Positions 17,385 to 27,404 of a stretch of DNA of 49,807 bases are shown piece after piece. Location: the NCBI RefSeq assembly GCF_900640115.1, contig NZ_CAAAIW010000024.1:1-49807 (forward strand), read 5' to 3'. Source of the stretch: Legionella yabuuchiae (GTDB lineage Bacteria > Pseudomonadota > Gammaproteobacteria > Legionellales > Legionellaceae). Each line of letters opens with the position of its first letter. Positions within the stretch are counted from its first letter, which is position 1. The position numbers and the translations under genes were made by a program. The notes under the pieces are model-generated. The model was not told the origin of the DNA, ran no database searches, and saw only the letters and a program-made list of their open reading frames with translations.

Positions 17385-18671
17385 ATGCAGCAAATGATTG
17401 AGGATTACAATCAATTCCATCAAATCAAAAAGGCTTTTTTGCCTTGGCTGGTTTGTTTTTCCGCGTCATTGTTTTTCTTTTATGAATTTATCCAAGGTAA
17501 TATGTTTGCCTCCATTGCAGACGAGATTATGCGAGATTTTCATATTCAGGCCGACAAGATGGCTTATTTGTCCAGCATTTATTATGTCTCAAACGTTCTG
17601 TTCCTGTTTGTAGCTGGGATCTTACTGGATCGTTTTTCAGCCAAAAAAACCATTATCGTGGCGATGATTTTATGTGTGTTGAGTACTTTTTTACTGGCAT
17701 CCTCTCATTCTTTATACGTGGCTTTGTTTTGTCGCTTCATAACGGGTATTGGCAGCGCTTTTTGTTTTCTAGGGCCTATGCGTATTGCTTCGCGATGGTT
17801 TCCGTCACAGCGGATGGCCATGGTGACTGGCGTTGTCGTAACCATCGCTATGACTGGTGGCATGATTTCACAATATCCTTTAACGTTATTAGTGATGCAT
17901 CATGGTTGGCGTGAATCTTTAGTTTACGTTGGATGGTTAGGGTTGGTTTTATTGTTGTTCATGATGTTTGGAATAAAAGATAAGCCAATTCACTACAATG
18001 AACGTGTTGCCTTGCCGCAAAGTATGATGGCGTCTGCTAAAAGCGCATTCTTTAATATGCAGACGTTACGTGCCGCGTTATACACCAGCTTAATGAATAT
18101 GGCAGTGGCTGTGTTTGGGGCCATGATGGGGTCTTTATATCTGATGCAACGTTTAGGCGTTGGTAAAGAACAAGCAGCCATGGTGAATTCAATGTTGTTT
18201 TTAGGCGCAATTTTAGGTGGTCCCCTCATTGGTTGGGTTTCAGATAAGATTGGTCGACGCGTTATGCCCATGAAATGCGGCGTTGTTGCCTCTTTGATAA
18301 CCATTGTAGCCATTTTATACCTCCCCGTTTCGGTGAGCTTAATGGCGGTTTTATTTTTCTTATTAGGATTTTTTACCGCAGCACAAGTGATAAGCTATGC
18401 TCTTGTTGCAGAAAGCAGCCCTCCGGCTATGACAGCGACCGCCTTAAGTCTTATTTCTATTTTGGCTCAAGGAGGATATATTGTTTATCAGAACGTCTTT
18501 AGCCGAATTTTGATGTGGCATGGCGAAATGCAAATGGTTAATGGTGCGCCGGTATACTCGTTTGGTGACTATCAAACGGCGGCCTTACTCATTCCATTCG
18601 GATTAATTCTTGCGTTTGTCGCATTATTTAAATTGAAAGAAACCCATTGCCAGCCAGTTCAACAAGGATAA
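17385..18671 (+). CDS. MFS transporter, paralogue of the upstream gene
   Basis: 428 residues and about twelve membrane segments. The N-terminal LVCFSASLFFFYEFIQGNMF closely mirrors the upstream transporter, and the loop 2-3 motif is AGILLDRFSAKKTI. GAGGAA precedes the ATG. Stop is six bases before deoB, so all three genes probably form one operon. In Legionella a pair of Pht transporters has been tied to pyrimidine nucleoside uptake, as I recall; the neighbouring phosphopentomutase fits that, but direct orthology cannot be shown here. Confidence 0.85.
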   Translation: MQQMIEDYNQFHQIKKAFLPWLVCFSASLFFFYEFIQGNMFASIADEIMRDFHIQADKMAYLSSIYYVSNVLFLFVAGILLDRFSAKKTIIVAMILCVLSTFLLASSHSLYVALFCRFITGIGSAFCFLGPMRIASRWFPSQRMAMVTGVVVTIAMTGGMISQYPLTLLVMHHGWRESLVYVGWLGLVLLLFMMFGIKDKPIHYNERVALPQSMMASAKSAFFNMQTLRAALYTSLMNMAVAVFGAMMGSLYLMQRLGVGKEQAAMVNSMLFLGAILGGPLIGWVSDKIGRRVMPMKCGVVASLITIVAILYLPVSVSLMAVLFFLLGFFTAAQVISYALVAESSPPAMTATALSLISILAQGGYIVYQNVFSRILMWHGEMQMVNGAPVYSFGDYQTAALLIPFGLILAFVALFKLKETHCQPVQQG

Positions 18672-18677
18672 AAGCGC

Positions 18678-19910
18678 ATGAGTGCTTCACGAGTATGTAT
18701 TTTATTAATGGATTCGTTTGGCATCGGCGCAAGTCATGATGCAGATCAATACGGTGATGAAGGCGCTGATACCTTTGGGCATATTTATCAAACATGTGAA
18801 GAAGGCAAAAGTGATAAAGAGGGTTTGAGGCAAGGTTCATTAGCTCTTCCTAATTTAGCTCGATTAGGGCTTTATCATGCTGCCATGGCAAGTACTGGTG
18901 TAAAACGTTATGACTTAGCGCAGTTACCAGAGCCAGAAGGTTATTTTGGCTATGCCGTTGAACAAAGTCTTGGTAAAGATACGCCGAGTGGCCACTGGGA
19001 ACTGGCTGGTGTGCCCGTATTATTTGAATGGGGATATTTCCCAGAGACGATTCCTTGCTTTCCTTCAGAATTAATTGAAGATCTGATAAAAGAAGCGCAT
19101 CTTCCAGGCGTGCTTGGTTTGAAACATGCTTCTGGAACTGAAATTATTAAAGAATTAGGTGAAGAGCATATTAACACCGGTAAGCCCATCGTATATACCT
19201 CTGCTGATAGCGTATTTCAAATCGCAGCGCATGAAGAGCATTTTGGTTTAGAGCGGTTATATCATGTTTGCGAAATCGCGCGTAAATTAGTAGATGCGTA
19301 TCAAGTAGGTCGAGTTATTGCAAGACCTTTCACAGGTGAGCCAGGATCATTTGTTCGAACTGGAAACCGTAAGGATTACGCAACACCACCGCCTCATCCA
19401 ACCCTGTTAGATTATTTGAAAGAAGCCGGTAGAGAAGTGATTGCCATTGGCAAAGTGGCCGATATCTATGCTCATCAAGGCGTGACCCAAACTATTAAAG
19501 CGCATGGCAATATGGCTTTGTTTGATGCAACCTTAAATGCCATGCGAAACGCGCCTGAAGGCAGTTTAGTGTTTGCTAACTTTGTTGACTTTGACTCTTC
19601 GTACGGACATCGTCGCGATATCCCTGGATACGCACATGCCTTAGAAGAATTTGATGCACGGCTTCCCGAGCTTGAAGCGCTTTTAAAACCAAATGACATC
19701 GTGGTTATTGCAGCAGATCATGGTTGTGATCCCACCATGCCTGGATCGGATCATACTCGTGAACATATTCCTGTATTAGTTTTTGGCCCCGAAGTGAGCA
19801 GTCGATTCATTGGTCGGCGTGATACCTTTGCGGATATTGGTCAAAGCATCGCAGACTATTTAAACATTAAACCGTTGCCAAATGGTATCTCTTTCATTAG
19901 TAATCCATGA
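18678..19910 (+). CDS. deoB: Phosphopentomutase
   Basis: Interconverts ribose-1-phosphate or deoxyribose-1-phosphate and the 5-phosphates, the exit step of nucleoside breakdown. 410 residues, full length. Alkaline-phosphatase-fold metal ligands are visible: [18 protein letters not shown] at the N-terminus, KDTPSGHWE with the phosphorylated Thr, and IAADHGCDP plus SDHTREHIP at the C-terminus. AAGGA precedes the ATG. It overlaps the downstream regulator gene by four bases, showing translational coupling. Pairing with two transporters points to salvage of imported nucleosides. Confidence 0.96.
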   Translation: MSASRVCILLMDSFGIGASHDADQYGDEGADTFGHIYQTCEEGKSDKEGLRQGSLALPNLARLGLYHAAMASTGVKRYDLAQLPEPEGYFGYAVEQSLGKDTPSGHWELAGVPVLFEWGYFPETIPCFPSELIEDLIKEAHLPGVLGLKHASGTEIIKELGEEHINTGKPIVYTSADSVFQIAAHEEHFGLERLYHVCEIARKLVDAYQVGRVIARPFTGEPGSFVRTGNRKDYATPPPHPTLLDYLKEAGREVIAIGKVADIYAHQGVTQTIKAHGNMALFDATLNAMRNAPEGSLVFANFVDFDSSYGHRRDIPGYAHALEEFDARLPELEALLKPNDIVVIAADHGCDPTMPGSDHTREHIPVLVFGPEVSSRFIGRRDTFADIGQSIADYLNIKPLPNGISFISNP

Positions 19911-20353
19911 TTTCTTCTGTATCGTTTGCTCAGTTTTCTTCAACGCTCGGTTTAAAACTTACTTCCTTACGCCGTGAAGTACTTTTTATTCTCTGGCAGG
20001 CTGAAAAGCCGATGAAGGCTTATGATGTGTTAGAACAGCTTTTAAAATCTAAGCCTAATGCAAAGCCACCCTCCATTTACCGAGCCTTGGATTTTTTTCT
20101 TTCTCAAGGGGTGGTTCACAAAATCGAGTCCATTCAAAGTTATACCTTATGTTGTGAACCTGACAAGCAGTTGGTTTCTGAAGTACTGATGGTCTGCGAT
20201 CATTGCCGGCAAGTAACTGAAATGCACGATCCAACATTACAAGCCCTTGTCTTAACACTCACTGAGGCCCATGCCTTCAAACTACGACAAGATGTGATTG
20301 AATTAAAGGGGCTTTGCAAGCAATGCCGGGTTCAAGACGCTGTCTCTAAGTAA
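19907..20353 (+). CDS. zur: Fur-family regulator, Zur type
   Basis: DNA-binding metal sensor, 148 residues. An N-terminal winged helix ([25 protein letters not shown]) includes [11 protein letters not shown] as recognition helix. Two CxxC pairs for structural zinc are Cys97/Cys100 and Cys137/Cys140. The lack of the His-rich Fur iron motif and the [10 protein letters not shown] form favour Zur, the zinc-uptake repressor. ATGA overlap with deoB suggests it is made from the same transcript. No zinc transporter is in the window, so its targets lie elsewhere. It meets the glutaminyl cyclase gene tail to tail with an 8-base overlap. Confidence 0.85.
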   Translation: MISSVSFAQFSSTLGLKLTSLRREVLFILWQAEKPMKAYDVLEQLLKSKPNAKPPSIYRALDFFLSQGVVHKIESIQSYTLCCEPDKQLVSEVLMVCDHCRQVTEMHDPTLQALVLTLTEAHAFKLRQDVIELKGLCKQCRVQDAVSK

Positions 20354-21170
20354 TTTTTATTTCATATAAAGATGGCCAATACTTTCCCGTCACAAGAAAG
20401 GACTGATGCCTCGGATTGTACGCTATACCATTAGCAACACAAATATTTAAAGGACAATCTTGCGTGGGCTTTAATGATTCAATATCAAGCCAGCTTTCAA
20501 CCTGACCGGATAATGGCGAAACTATGAGGATAATGGAAGTTGGTAAAACATTAGCGTAGATTTTATCATTTGCATATTCGAGCTCGTTTAATCCAGAAAG
20601 GAGTTTATCTTGAATTTTAACGGCTACTTGTTTTAATGGCTTAAAGGTCGTGGATGATAGATAAGTCAGAATTCCCGAGCCATTACTCATAATCAGTTGA
20701 TTATTTGCCGAAGTAAGTCCCCATCCTTCACCGTTAAATTGAAAGCTTTCTTTTAAAGTTAACATTGATTTATCAAACACAAATCCTTCATGTTCACGAT
20801 AAGTAAGGAGATAAAGATTGTTTTTGATAATCGCAATACCTTCACTAAAGCAATCCGAAGGGATGTTAAGCTGCCTTATAGGCTTCATTGTTGGAAAGGC
20901 CTTGATGCTGATCTTGGAGTGACCATATATTCCCTGGCTTTCGTAAAGCTTGTCTTCATCAAAAAGTAAGCCTTGAGTAAAACTTTGTGTGTCATGCGGA
21001 TAGATATGAACGACTTTAAAATCATATTTTGGAATAGCGTACTTGATGAGCGCGTTTTTAAGCTTTAATGAATCGATGATTTCAGAACAAGCTATAGGTG
21101 AGACCACCATCATGATTAGAATGGTAAGTATCAAGCCTTGAAACGATGCTCGATTATTTAAATCGTTCAC
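20346..21170 (-). CDS. Glutaminyl-peptide cyclotransferase (beta-propeller type)
   Basis: Likely exported enzyme that turns N-terminal glutamine of peptides into pyroglutamate. 274 residues. A hydrophobic N-terminus (LILTILIMMVVSP) acts as signal peptide or anchor. The core shows the family marks HIYPHDTQSFTQGLLFDEDKLYES and SQGIYGHS, then a series of propeller blades with repeated W/Y-x-x-T and NELEYANDKIYANV. This is the plant/bacterial family, not the zinc-dependent mammalian type. The gene is monocistronic on the minus strand. C-terminal GLAYNP-like GIAYNPRHQSFLVTGKYWP completes the fold. Confidence 0.85.
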   Translation of the reverse strand: MNDLNNRASFQGLILTILIMMVVSPIACSEIIDSLKLKNALIKYAIPKYDFKVVHIYPHDTQSFTQGLLFDEDKLYESQGIYGHSKISIKAFPTMKPIRQLNIPSDCFSEGIAIIKNNLYLLTYREHEGFVFDKSMLTLKESFQFNGEGWGLTSANNQLIMSNGSGILTYLSSTTFKPLKQVAVKIQDKLLSGLNELEYANDKIYANVLPTSIILIVSPLSGQVESWLDIESLKPTQDCPLNICVANGIAYNPRHQSFLVTGKYWPSLYEIKIT

Positions 21171-21251
21171 AGAATTCTAACCCCGATGATTGGTTATTGG
21201 AACGTTAGGTTTTTGTAGCATATTAAAAAAAGAGAATAAACTCTATCAAAC

Positions 21252-21280
21252 CTTGATTTTTATACAGCTGACCCCATTTA
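21252..21280 (+). promoter_or_regulatory. Sigma-32 heat-shock promoter of hslVU
   Basis: CTTGAT at 21252-21257 matches the -35 core CTTGAA, and CCCCATTTA at 21272-21280 matches the -10 CCCCATNTA exactly, with a 14-base spacer. hslV starts 30 bases on. The match predicts heat-shock induction by RpoH. Confidence 0.85.
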
Positions 21281-21309
21281 ATCTATTTTGAATGTTGTGA
21301 GGGCAAATT

Positions 21310-21852
21310 TTGGAACAATTTCGTGGCACGACTATTTTGTCGGTAAGACGGGGTGGAAAAGTAGTTATTGGCGGAGATGGCCAGGTTTCTTTGGGCAATA
21401 CGGTGATGAAAGGTAATGCTCGCAAAGTTCGCCGCCTTTATAAAGATAAAGTGATCGCTGGTTTTGCTGGCGGCACTGCCGATGCATTCACGTTGTTTGA
21501 GCGGTTTGAGAGTAAGCTTGAAAAACATCAAGGTCACCTGGTTCGTGCTGCTGTAGAATTAGCAAAAGATTGGCGCACGGATAAAATGTTGCGTCGTCTG
21601 GAGGCCCTGCTGGTGGTTGCCGACAGTAAAGCTTCGTTGATCATTACTGGAAATGGGGATGTGATAGAACCAGAAAACGATTTAATGGCAATCGGTTCAG
21701 GCGGCCCTTTTGCTCAGGCTGCTGCTCGAGCTTTATTAGAAAATACAAAATTGTCGGCAAAAGAAATCGTTGAAAAAGGATTAACAATCGCCGGCGAAAT
21801 TTGTATATATACCAACCACAATATATCTATCGAAGAATTAGACAGTGAGTAA
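21310..21852 (+). CDS. hslV: ATP-dependent protease peptidase subunit HslV
   Basis: Threonine peptidase of the HslUV (ClpYQ) complex in the cytoplasm, 180 residues. The mature start [13 protein letters not shown] contains the nucleophile Thr7, and GGDGQVSLG follows. Translation from the TTG at 21310 (AGGG ahead of it) gives a six-residue extension MEQFRG before the catalytic Thr. Most gammaproteobacterial HslV lose only Met, so this short propeptide must be clipped, as known for Bacillus ClpQ-type proteins. Overlaps hslU by eight bases. Heat-shock promoter directly upstream. Confidence 0.95.
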   Translation: MEQFRGTTILSVRRGGKVVIGGDGQVSLGNTVMKGNARKVRRLYKDKVIAGFAGGTADAFTLFERFESKLEKHQGHLVRAAVELAKDWRTDKMLRRLEALLVVADSKASLIITGNGDVIEPENDLMAIGSGGPFAQAAARALLENTKLSAKEIVEKGLTIAGEICIYTNHNISIEELDSE

Positions 21853-23188
21853 TTTCATGACCAACAGAAAATCAATGATGACACCCAGGGAGATTGTAGA
21901 AGAACTGGATCGTCACATTATTGGCCAAGATGAGGCCAAGCGAGCCGTAGCTATTGCGCTTCGTAATCGCTGGCGTCGTATGCAAATTAAGGATCCTGCT
22001 TTACGAAGTGAGATCATGCCTAAAAACATATTAATGATTGGGCCAACGGGCGTTGGCAAAACAGAAATTGCCAGACGCTTAGCTCGTTTAGCCGAAGCAC
22101 CTTTTATTAAGGTTGAAGCGACGAAATTTACAGAAATTGGCTATGTTGGCCGTGACGTGGATTCGATTATTCGTGATCTAGCTGATTTTGCTGTGAAACA
22201 AGAACGCGAATTGGCTATGAAGAAGGTCCAAACCTTAGCTGAAGATGCGGCTGAAGAGCGAGTCTTAGATGCACTATTGCCTACCGCGAGAGGTAGCAAT
22301 AAAGATGAAAAAGAATCGACTACTCGTCAAACCTTCCGTAAGCATCTGCGTGAAGGAAAACTTGATGAGACTGAAATTGAAATCGATGTAGCCGCCTCAC
22401 CCGTCGGTGTAGAAATTATGGCGCCTCCTGGTATGGAAGAGATGACGAATCAATTGCAATCCATGTTTCAGCAAGTCGGCACGGGTCGCACGAAAACGCG
22501 CAAATTACCTATTGGTAAAGCCATGAAAATGCTCGCGGAAGAAGAAGCAGCCAAGTTAATCAACGAAGAAGATATAAAGGCTCGCGCCATTGAAAACGTG
22601 GAACAAAATGGCATTGTGTTCATCGATGAAATCGATAAAGTAGCCAAGCGGCCCGACCATGGAGGCGATGTCTCTCGTGAAGGGGTCCAGCGCGACTTGC
22701 TCCCTTTGGTGGAAGGAACGACGGTATCAACAAAATATGGCATGATTAAATCGGATCATATTTTATTTATTGCGTCTGGTGCATTTCATGTGTCCAAGCC
22801 TTCAGATTTAATTGCTGAATTACAAGGTCGCTTACCCATCCGCGTTGAATTAGAGGCCTTAAGTGTAGAGGATTTCGTTCGAATCTTAACCGAACCTGAT
22901 GCGTCATTAACAGAGCAATATATTGCATTAATGGACACTGAAGGTTTAACGCTATCCTTTAATGAATCAGGAATTCGGCGTGTTGCGGAAGTTTCATGGG
23001 AAGTAAACGAACGGACTGAAAATATTGGCGCTCGTAGGTTATATACGGTTATGGAACGGCTTCTTGAAGTCATTTCCTTTGAAGCAACAGATCGTTCAGG
23101 GGATTCTGTAATGATTGATGAAGCGTATGTCAATCAGCATTTAGGAAAGCTGGTAGCTGATGAAGACTTAGCGCGTTATATCTTGTAA
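21845..23188 (+). CDS. hslU: HslU ATPase (unfoldase of HslUV)
   Basis: AAA+ unfoldase that feeds substrates into HslV. 447 residues, as expected. Seen: [27 protein letters not shown]; Walker A GPTGVGKT; the pore-loop tract TEIGYVGRD; the inserted I domain rich in charged residues; Walker B VFIDEIDK; sensor region [14 protein letters not shown]; and the C-terminal DLARYIL that docks into HslV. GTG at 21845 or ATG at 21857 could be the start; the first overlaps hslV by eight bases. Co-transcribed with hslV under the sigma-32 promoter. Confidence 0.97.
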   Translation: MSNFMTNRKSMMTPREIVEELDRHIIGQDEAKRAVAIALRNRWRRMQIKDPALRSEIMPKNILMIGPTGVGKTEIARRLARLAEAPFIKVEATKFTEIGYVGRDVDSIIRDLADFAVKQERELAMKKVQTLAEDAAEERVLDALLPTARGSNKDEKESTTRQTFRKHLREGKLDETEIEIDVAASPVGVEIMAPPGMEEMTNQLQSMFQQVGTGRTKTRKLPIGKAMKMLAEEEAAKLINEEDIKARAIENVEQNGIVFIDEIDKVAKRPDHGGDVSREGVQRDLLPLVEGTTVSTKYGMIKSDHILFIASGAFHVSKPSDLIAELQGRLPIRVELEALSVEDFVRILTEPDASLTEQYIALMDTEGLTLSFNESGIRRVAEVSWEVNERTENIGARRLYTVMERLLEVISFEATDRSGDSVMIDEAYVNQHLGKLVADEDLARYIL

Positions 23189-23212
23189 ATTGAGAGAAAA
23201 CAGTATCGTAAC

Positions 23213-23242
23213 CCAGGAGTGATCATGCCATGATCATCCTGG
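23213..23242. terminator. Hairpin after hslU
   Basis: ccaggagtgatcatg (23213-23227) pairs with catgatcatcctgg (23229-23242) apart from one bulged base. The hairpin lies 25 bases after the hslU stop, between convergent genes. No T-run; likely a weak or bidirectional transcription end. Confidence 0.5.
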
Positions 23243-23322
23243 ATTGAGTTTCCGGGCCATCCAAGCGACAAAAAAAGCAAAACCATACCTAATTAAATCA
23301 GTAAACCTTGATAGCGCCTATT

Positions 23323-24570
23323 TTATTCGTTAACGACTAAACTTTTTTTAAACAGTTGATTTAAGCTAATATCAAGGTTCTGTTTAAGATCTTTATCTGC
23401 CCCTGCAATAAGATGATGCCAATGTTTTTCCAGCAGTGAATCACGCTTCACGATTTCTTCGGTATTGGGCAATCGATAGGGCAGAAGTTGGATTAATTCA
23501 TATAAGGTTAAATGGTCTAAGTCCCTGCTTAAAATATAATTGCCATCTTCCGTTGTTTTGATTAATTTGAGTTCAATAAATTTGGCGACCATATCACCAA
23601 CATCCACAGCAAAAGGATGCTTGCTAGTATTAATCAACGCATCAAGGGTGACACTTTTGCCTTCACGTTGCGCTAGCCACAATTGATGGAGCCATAATAA
23701 CGCTTGAGAAAAGCCATCTACAGGTGTTCCTTTACGACGTTCATAATTGACTGCTAAGGCATAACTGATTTCAGCACCTATCAGCGTAATTAACCACACC
23801 CAGTAGACCCAAACAAAAAAGATAGGAATGATGGCAAAGGCGCCATACAGTAATTCATAGGTATTGTACTGTGATAAATAATAGGCAAATCCTTTTTTGG
23901 CTGATTCAAATAAGAGGGTCGCCACCAACGCCCCAGAAAATCCATGCATCACTTGAACACGGCAATTAGGAACGACAACGTATAGAAAAGTAAACCCGAT
24001 CAGGGAAAGAATGGAAGGAAGGAGTACTATGAGCACAATGGGAGCGTGGTATTGCCTAGTAAACGGCATGGAAAATATATAAGAGCTCGCAGCGACACTT
24101 AATCCAAGAAGAAAAGGACCTAATGATAAAATTCCCCAGTAAAGCAAAAACGCTGAAGATCCTCGGCGAGCGGAACTTACTCGCCAAATTTTATTCATCG
24201 AACGTTCTATGGTATACATGACTAAAAGAGCGCTGATAATTAAAAATACCACCCCAATCATTGAAAGCTTAGATACTTGTTTAGTAAAAATTAAAAGATA
24301 TTCCTGAATCGCTTTCCCGGTTGCTGGAACAAAATTTTCAAAGATAAAATCCTGGATAGGCTCTCTTAAATTATCAAATACCGGAAACATCGACAAAATA
24401 GAAAAACTAACTGACATTAACGGCACAACCGCCAAAAGACTTGTAAAGGTTAATGCCGAAGCGCGATAGGTACAATCATCCTCTATAAAGTGATTAACAA
24501 CAAAAACGACGAAGTGCTTTGCTTCAAAAAATTTACGTTTTAAATAATGAATTAAGTCCCTATTATTCAT
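23323..24570 (-). CDS. YihY/BrkB-family inner-membrane protein
   Basis: Multi-pass inner-membrane protein of 415 residues, function unsettled. Family start pattern: DDCTYRASALTFTSLLAVVPLMSV, then about six membrane segments ending with FVWVYWVWLITLIGAEISYAL. A cytoplasmic C-terminal domain of ~150 residues (winged-helix-like, with DALINTSKHPFAVDVGDMV) follows, as in long family members. Older names include ribonuclease BN, which was a misassignment, so nuclease activity should not be inferred. Monocistronic and divergent from wrbA. Confidence 0.88.
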   Translation of the reverse strand: MNNRDLIHYLKRKFFEAKHFVVFVVNHFIEDDCTYRASALTFTSLLAVVPLMSVSFSILSMFPVFDNLREPIQDFIFENFVPATGKAIQEYLLIFTKQVSKLSMIGVVFLIISALLVMYTIERSMNKIWRVSSARRGSSAFLLYWGILSLGPFLLGLSVAASSYIFSMPFTRQYHAPIVLIVLLPSILSLIGFTFLYVVVPNCRVQVMHGFSGALVATLLFESAKKGFAYYLSQYNTYELLYGAFAIIPIFFVWVYWVWLITLIGAEISYALAVNYERRKGTPVDGFSQALLWLHQLWLAQREGKSVTLDALINTSKHPFAVDVGDMVAKFIELKLIKTTEDGNYILSRDLDHLTLYELIQLLPYRLPNTEEIVKRDSLLEKHWHHLIAGADKDLKQNLDISLNQLFKKSLVVNE

Positions 24571-24672
24571 GCCTTGCCAAAGTTTATGATATGTATATCC
24601 TCATTCTAGCTGAAGCTTAAGGATTTTCACCATCGCTTTTTTTATACATACCCATTCCACCTGAAGAGATAG

Positions 24673-25338
<666 letters not shown>

Positions 25339-25347
25339 GTGAATGTT

Positions 25348-26130
25348 GTGAAAGTAATTAGCTTTAATGCCAATGGCATCCGTTCTGCCGCTCGAAAGGG
25401 TTTTTATGATTGGTTGGCCAAGCAGCAAGCAGACGTTGTGTGCATTCAAGAGACAAAAGCACAAGTCGAACAACTAACGCCTGAATCACTTTTTTTTCCT
25501 GAGGGTTATTATTGCGATTATTTCGATGCAGAAAAAAAAGGATACAGTGGTGTGGCATTGTATGCACGTCAAAAGCCCCTACAGATTATTAAAGGCACGG
25601 GCTTTGAGACATGTGATTCCGAAGGAAGATATCTTCAGTTCGATTATCCTGGATTAAGCATTATATCACTCTACCTGCCTTCAGGAACCAGTGGAGATTT
25701 GCGGCAAGCTGTAAAATACGAATGTCTAGATTTTTTTAAAAACCATTTCAGAACGTTAAAAGAACAAGGGCGTGAGCTCATCATTTGTGGGGATTACAAC
25801 ATTGCTCATAAAGAAATAGATCTTAAAAATTGGCGAGGAAATCGAAAAAATTCTGGCTTTTTGCCAGAAGAGCGGGCTTGGATGGATGAATTATTTAGTG
25901 CTTTAGGATTTGTGGATGCTTTTCGCATTCATAACCAGCAGGAAGAGCAATACACCTGGTGGTCAAATAGAGGCCAGGCCTGGGCCAAAAATGTTGGATG
26001 GCGAATTGATTATCAGGTTGTCACGCCTAACATTGCAGAGCATATTGTTGGTAGCGAGATATACAAAGAAGAACGTTTTTCAGATCATGCTCCCTTATTA
26101 ATTGAATACAAAGGAGACTGGTGTGCTTAA
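25348..26130 (+). CDS. Exodeoxyribonuclease III family endonuclease (NExo/NApe-type group)
   Basis: DNA-repair AP endonuclease/3' exonuclease, 260 residues. Motifs: ISFNANGIRSA (metal-binding Asn), CIQETKAQ (Glu ligand), KKGYSGVALYAR, ICGDYNIAH (catalytic Asp and Asn), WRIDYQVV and FSDHAPLLI (catalytic Asp-His). GTG at 25348 has AGGTGA five bases ahead and is preferred over GTG 25339. The gene overlaps the next, a second member of the same family, by eight bases. The two differ in detail (RKGFYDWL here), so they belong to separate subgroups and are not a recent duplication. Confidence 0.9.
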   Translation: MKVISFNANGIRSAARKGFYDWLAKQQADVVCIQETKAQVEQLTPESLFFPEGYYCDYFDAEKKGYSGVALYARQKPLQIIKGTGFETCDSEGRYLQFDYPGLSIISLYLPSGTSGDLRQAVKYECLDFFKNHFRTLKEQGRELIICGDYNIAHKEIDLKNWRGNRKNSGFLPEERAWMDELFSALGFVDAFRIHNQQEEQYTWWSNRGQAWAKNVGWRIDYQVVTPNIAEHIVGSEIYKEERFSDHAPLLIEYKGDWCA

Positions 26131-26896
26131 ACTAGCGAGCTGGAATGTAAATTCTTTAAAAGTACGGTTAGAACAAGTCGTAAACTGGTTGAGTGTCTCT
26201 AATATCGATATTTTAGCCGTTCAGGAAACTAAATTACTGGATGAAAATTTTCCAGTAGGGCGATTTACAGACCTTGGATACCATGTCGTTTACTCAGGTC
26301 AAAAAACGTACAATGGCGTGGCGATCATTAGTCGTCACCCAATGGAAGCAGTTATGATGGATATTCCTCATTTGGATGACCCGCAACGACGTATCCTAAC
26401 CGCATCCATTAGTGGCTTACGTTTGATTAACTTATATGTGCCTAATGGCAGTGAAGTGGGTTCAGAAAAATATGCTTATAAGCTTCATTGGTTGGAGCAA
26501 GTGACAGAATTTCTAAAAGAAGAATTAGCTAAGTACCCTGCTTTGGCAGTGGTTGGCGACTTTAACATTGCTCCTGAAGATAAAGATGTGCATGATCCCA
26601 AAGCATGGGAAGGTTCTGTGTTGGTTAGCCCTCCTGAACGCGAAGCGTTAGCAAGGATTATGGGCCTTGGATTAAATGATAGTTTTCGAGTCCTCCATCC
26701 CAACGAGCAGGCATTCAGTTGGTGGGATTATCGTCAGGCTGGATTTCGCCGTAATCGCGGATTACGAATTGATCACATCCTCCTCAGTAACGAACTACAA
26801 AGTCGCAGCACAGCTTGTGAAATAGACATTCTTCCCAGAAAAAATGAACGCCCATCAGACCATGCTCCGATATGGGTAAATCTTGATCTCGATTGA
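26123..26896 (+). CDS. xthA: Exodeoxyribonuclease III (XthA group)
   Basis: Second exonuclease III homologue, 257 residues. ASWNVNSLKVRLEQVVNWL, AVQETKL, the GYHVVYSGQKTYNGVAI tract, VVGDFNIAPEDKDVHDP, FSWWDYRQAGFRRNRGLRIDHIL and PSDHAPIWVNLD match the E. coli XthA type. All catalytic residues are present. GTG at 26123 has AGGAG six bases ahead, so translation begins inside the previous gene (8-base overlap). Two coupled exonuclease III enzymes in one operon may divide AP-endonuclease and 3'-repair work. Confidence 0.92.
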   Translation: MLKLASWNVNSLKVRLEQVVNWLSVSNIDILAVQETKLLDENFPVGRFTDLGYHVVYSGQKTYNGVAIISRHPMEAVMMDIPHLDDPQRRILTASISGLRLINLYVPNGSEVGSEKYAYKLHWLEQVTEFLKEELAKYPALAVVGDFNIAPEDKDVHDPKAWEGSVLVSPPEREALARIMGLGLNDSFRVLHPNEQAFSWWDYRQAGFRRNRGLRIDHILLSNELQSRSTACEIDILPRKNERPSDHAPIWVNLDLD

Positions 26897-27006
26897 TTTA
26901 ATAGATTAAATCTGATATTGTTGCACGTCATTTTTATTTTAGAGCATGGTGCCTGGCAAATGATCAGGTGGCGATGCCCGTTTTGGAATTTTAAGAGAGT
27001 GGTAAT

Positions 27007-27234
27007 ATGAAAGCTTCAATTCATCCTGAGTACGAGACCATCCATGTGACCTGCAGCTGTGGCAGTACATTTGAAACACGCTCCACCTTATGTCATGATT
27101 TAAGCATTGAAGTCTGTGCTCAGTGCCATCCTTTTTATACCGGTAAGCAAAAACTGGTTGATACTGGAGGCCGTGTGCAGAAGTTCCGTGATCGATATAA
27201 GACACGTGGAAGCAATGCGCAAGAAAAGGAATAA
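27007..27234 (+). CDS. rpmE: 50S ribosomal protein L31
   Basis: Ribosomal protein of the large subunit, 75 residues. [20 protein letters not shown] start and [21 protein letters not shown] are diagnostic. Four cysteines (CSC and CAQC) show the zinc-binding C+ form, so a zinc-independent paralogue could exist elsewhere under Zur control; the zur gene in this window makes that worth checking. Strong intrinsic terminator follows. Confidence 0.97.
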   Translation: MKASIHPEYETIHVTCSCGSTFETRSTLCHDLSIEVCAQCHPFYTGKQKLVDTGGRVQKFRDRYKTRGSNAQEKE

Positions 27235-27279
27235 TTTGATTGCGATAAATTCATTTAGATAGTTAAATGAATGAAACCG

Positions 27280-27306
27280 GGCGCATTTGTGATGCGCCTT
27301 TTTTTT
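27280..27306 (+). terminator. Intrinsic terminator of rpmE
   Basis: ggcgcat-ttgtg-atgcgcc followed by eight T: 7-bp GC-rich stem, 5-base loop. The best canonical terminator in the window, 45 bases after rpmE. Confidence 0.92.
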
Positions 27307-27354
27307 GCAGATATATTTCATGGTATCAGAAATCAGAGTGAGATTTTGAGAATA

Positions 27355-27363
27355 TGATATAAT
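27355..27363 (+). promoter_or_regulatory. Extended -10 promoter of the short malic enzyme gene
   Basis: TGA-TATAAT lies 41 bases before the TTG start and right after the rpmE terminator. No strong -35. Confidence 0.6.
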
Positions 27364-27404
27364 TTCCCAACTTCTGCAATTCTAAAATTATAGAGAGTAA
27401 TGAG

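Noticed and set aside
23323-24570. Ribonuclease BN
   Set aside because: The old name for this membrane family was an error; the protein has no nuclease motif.
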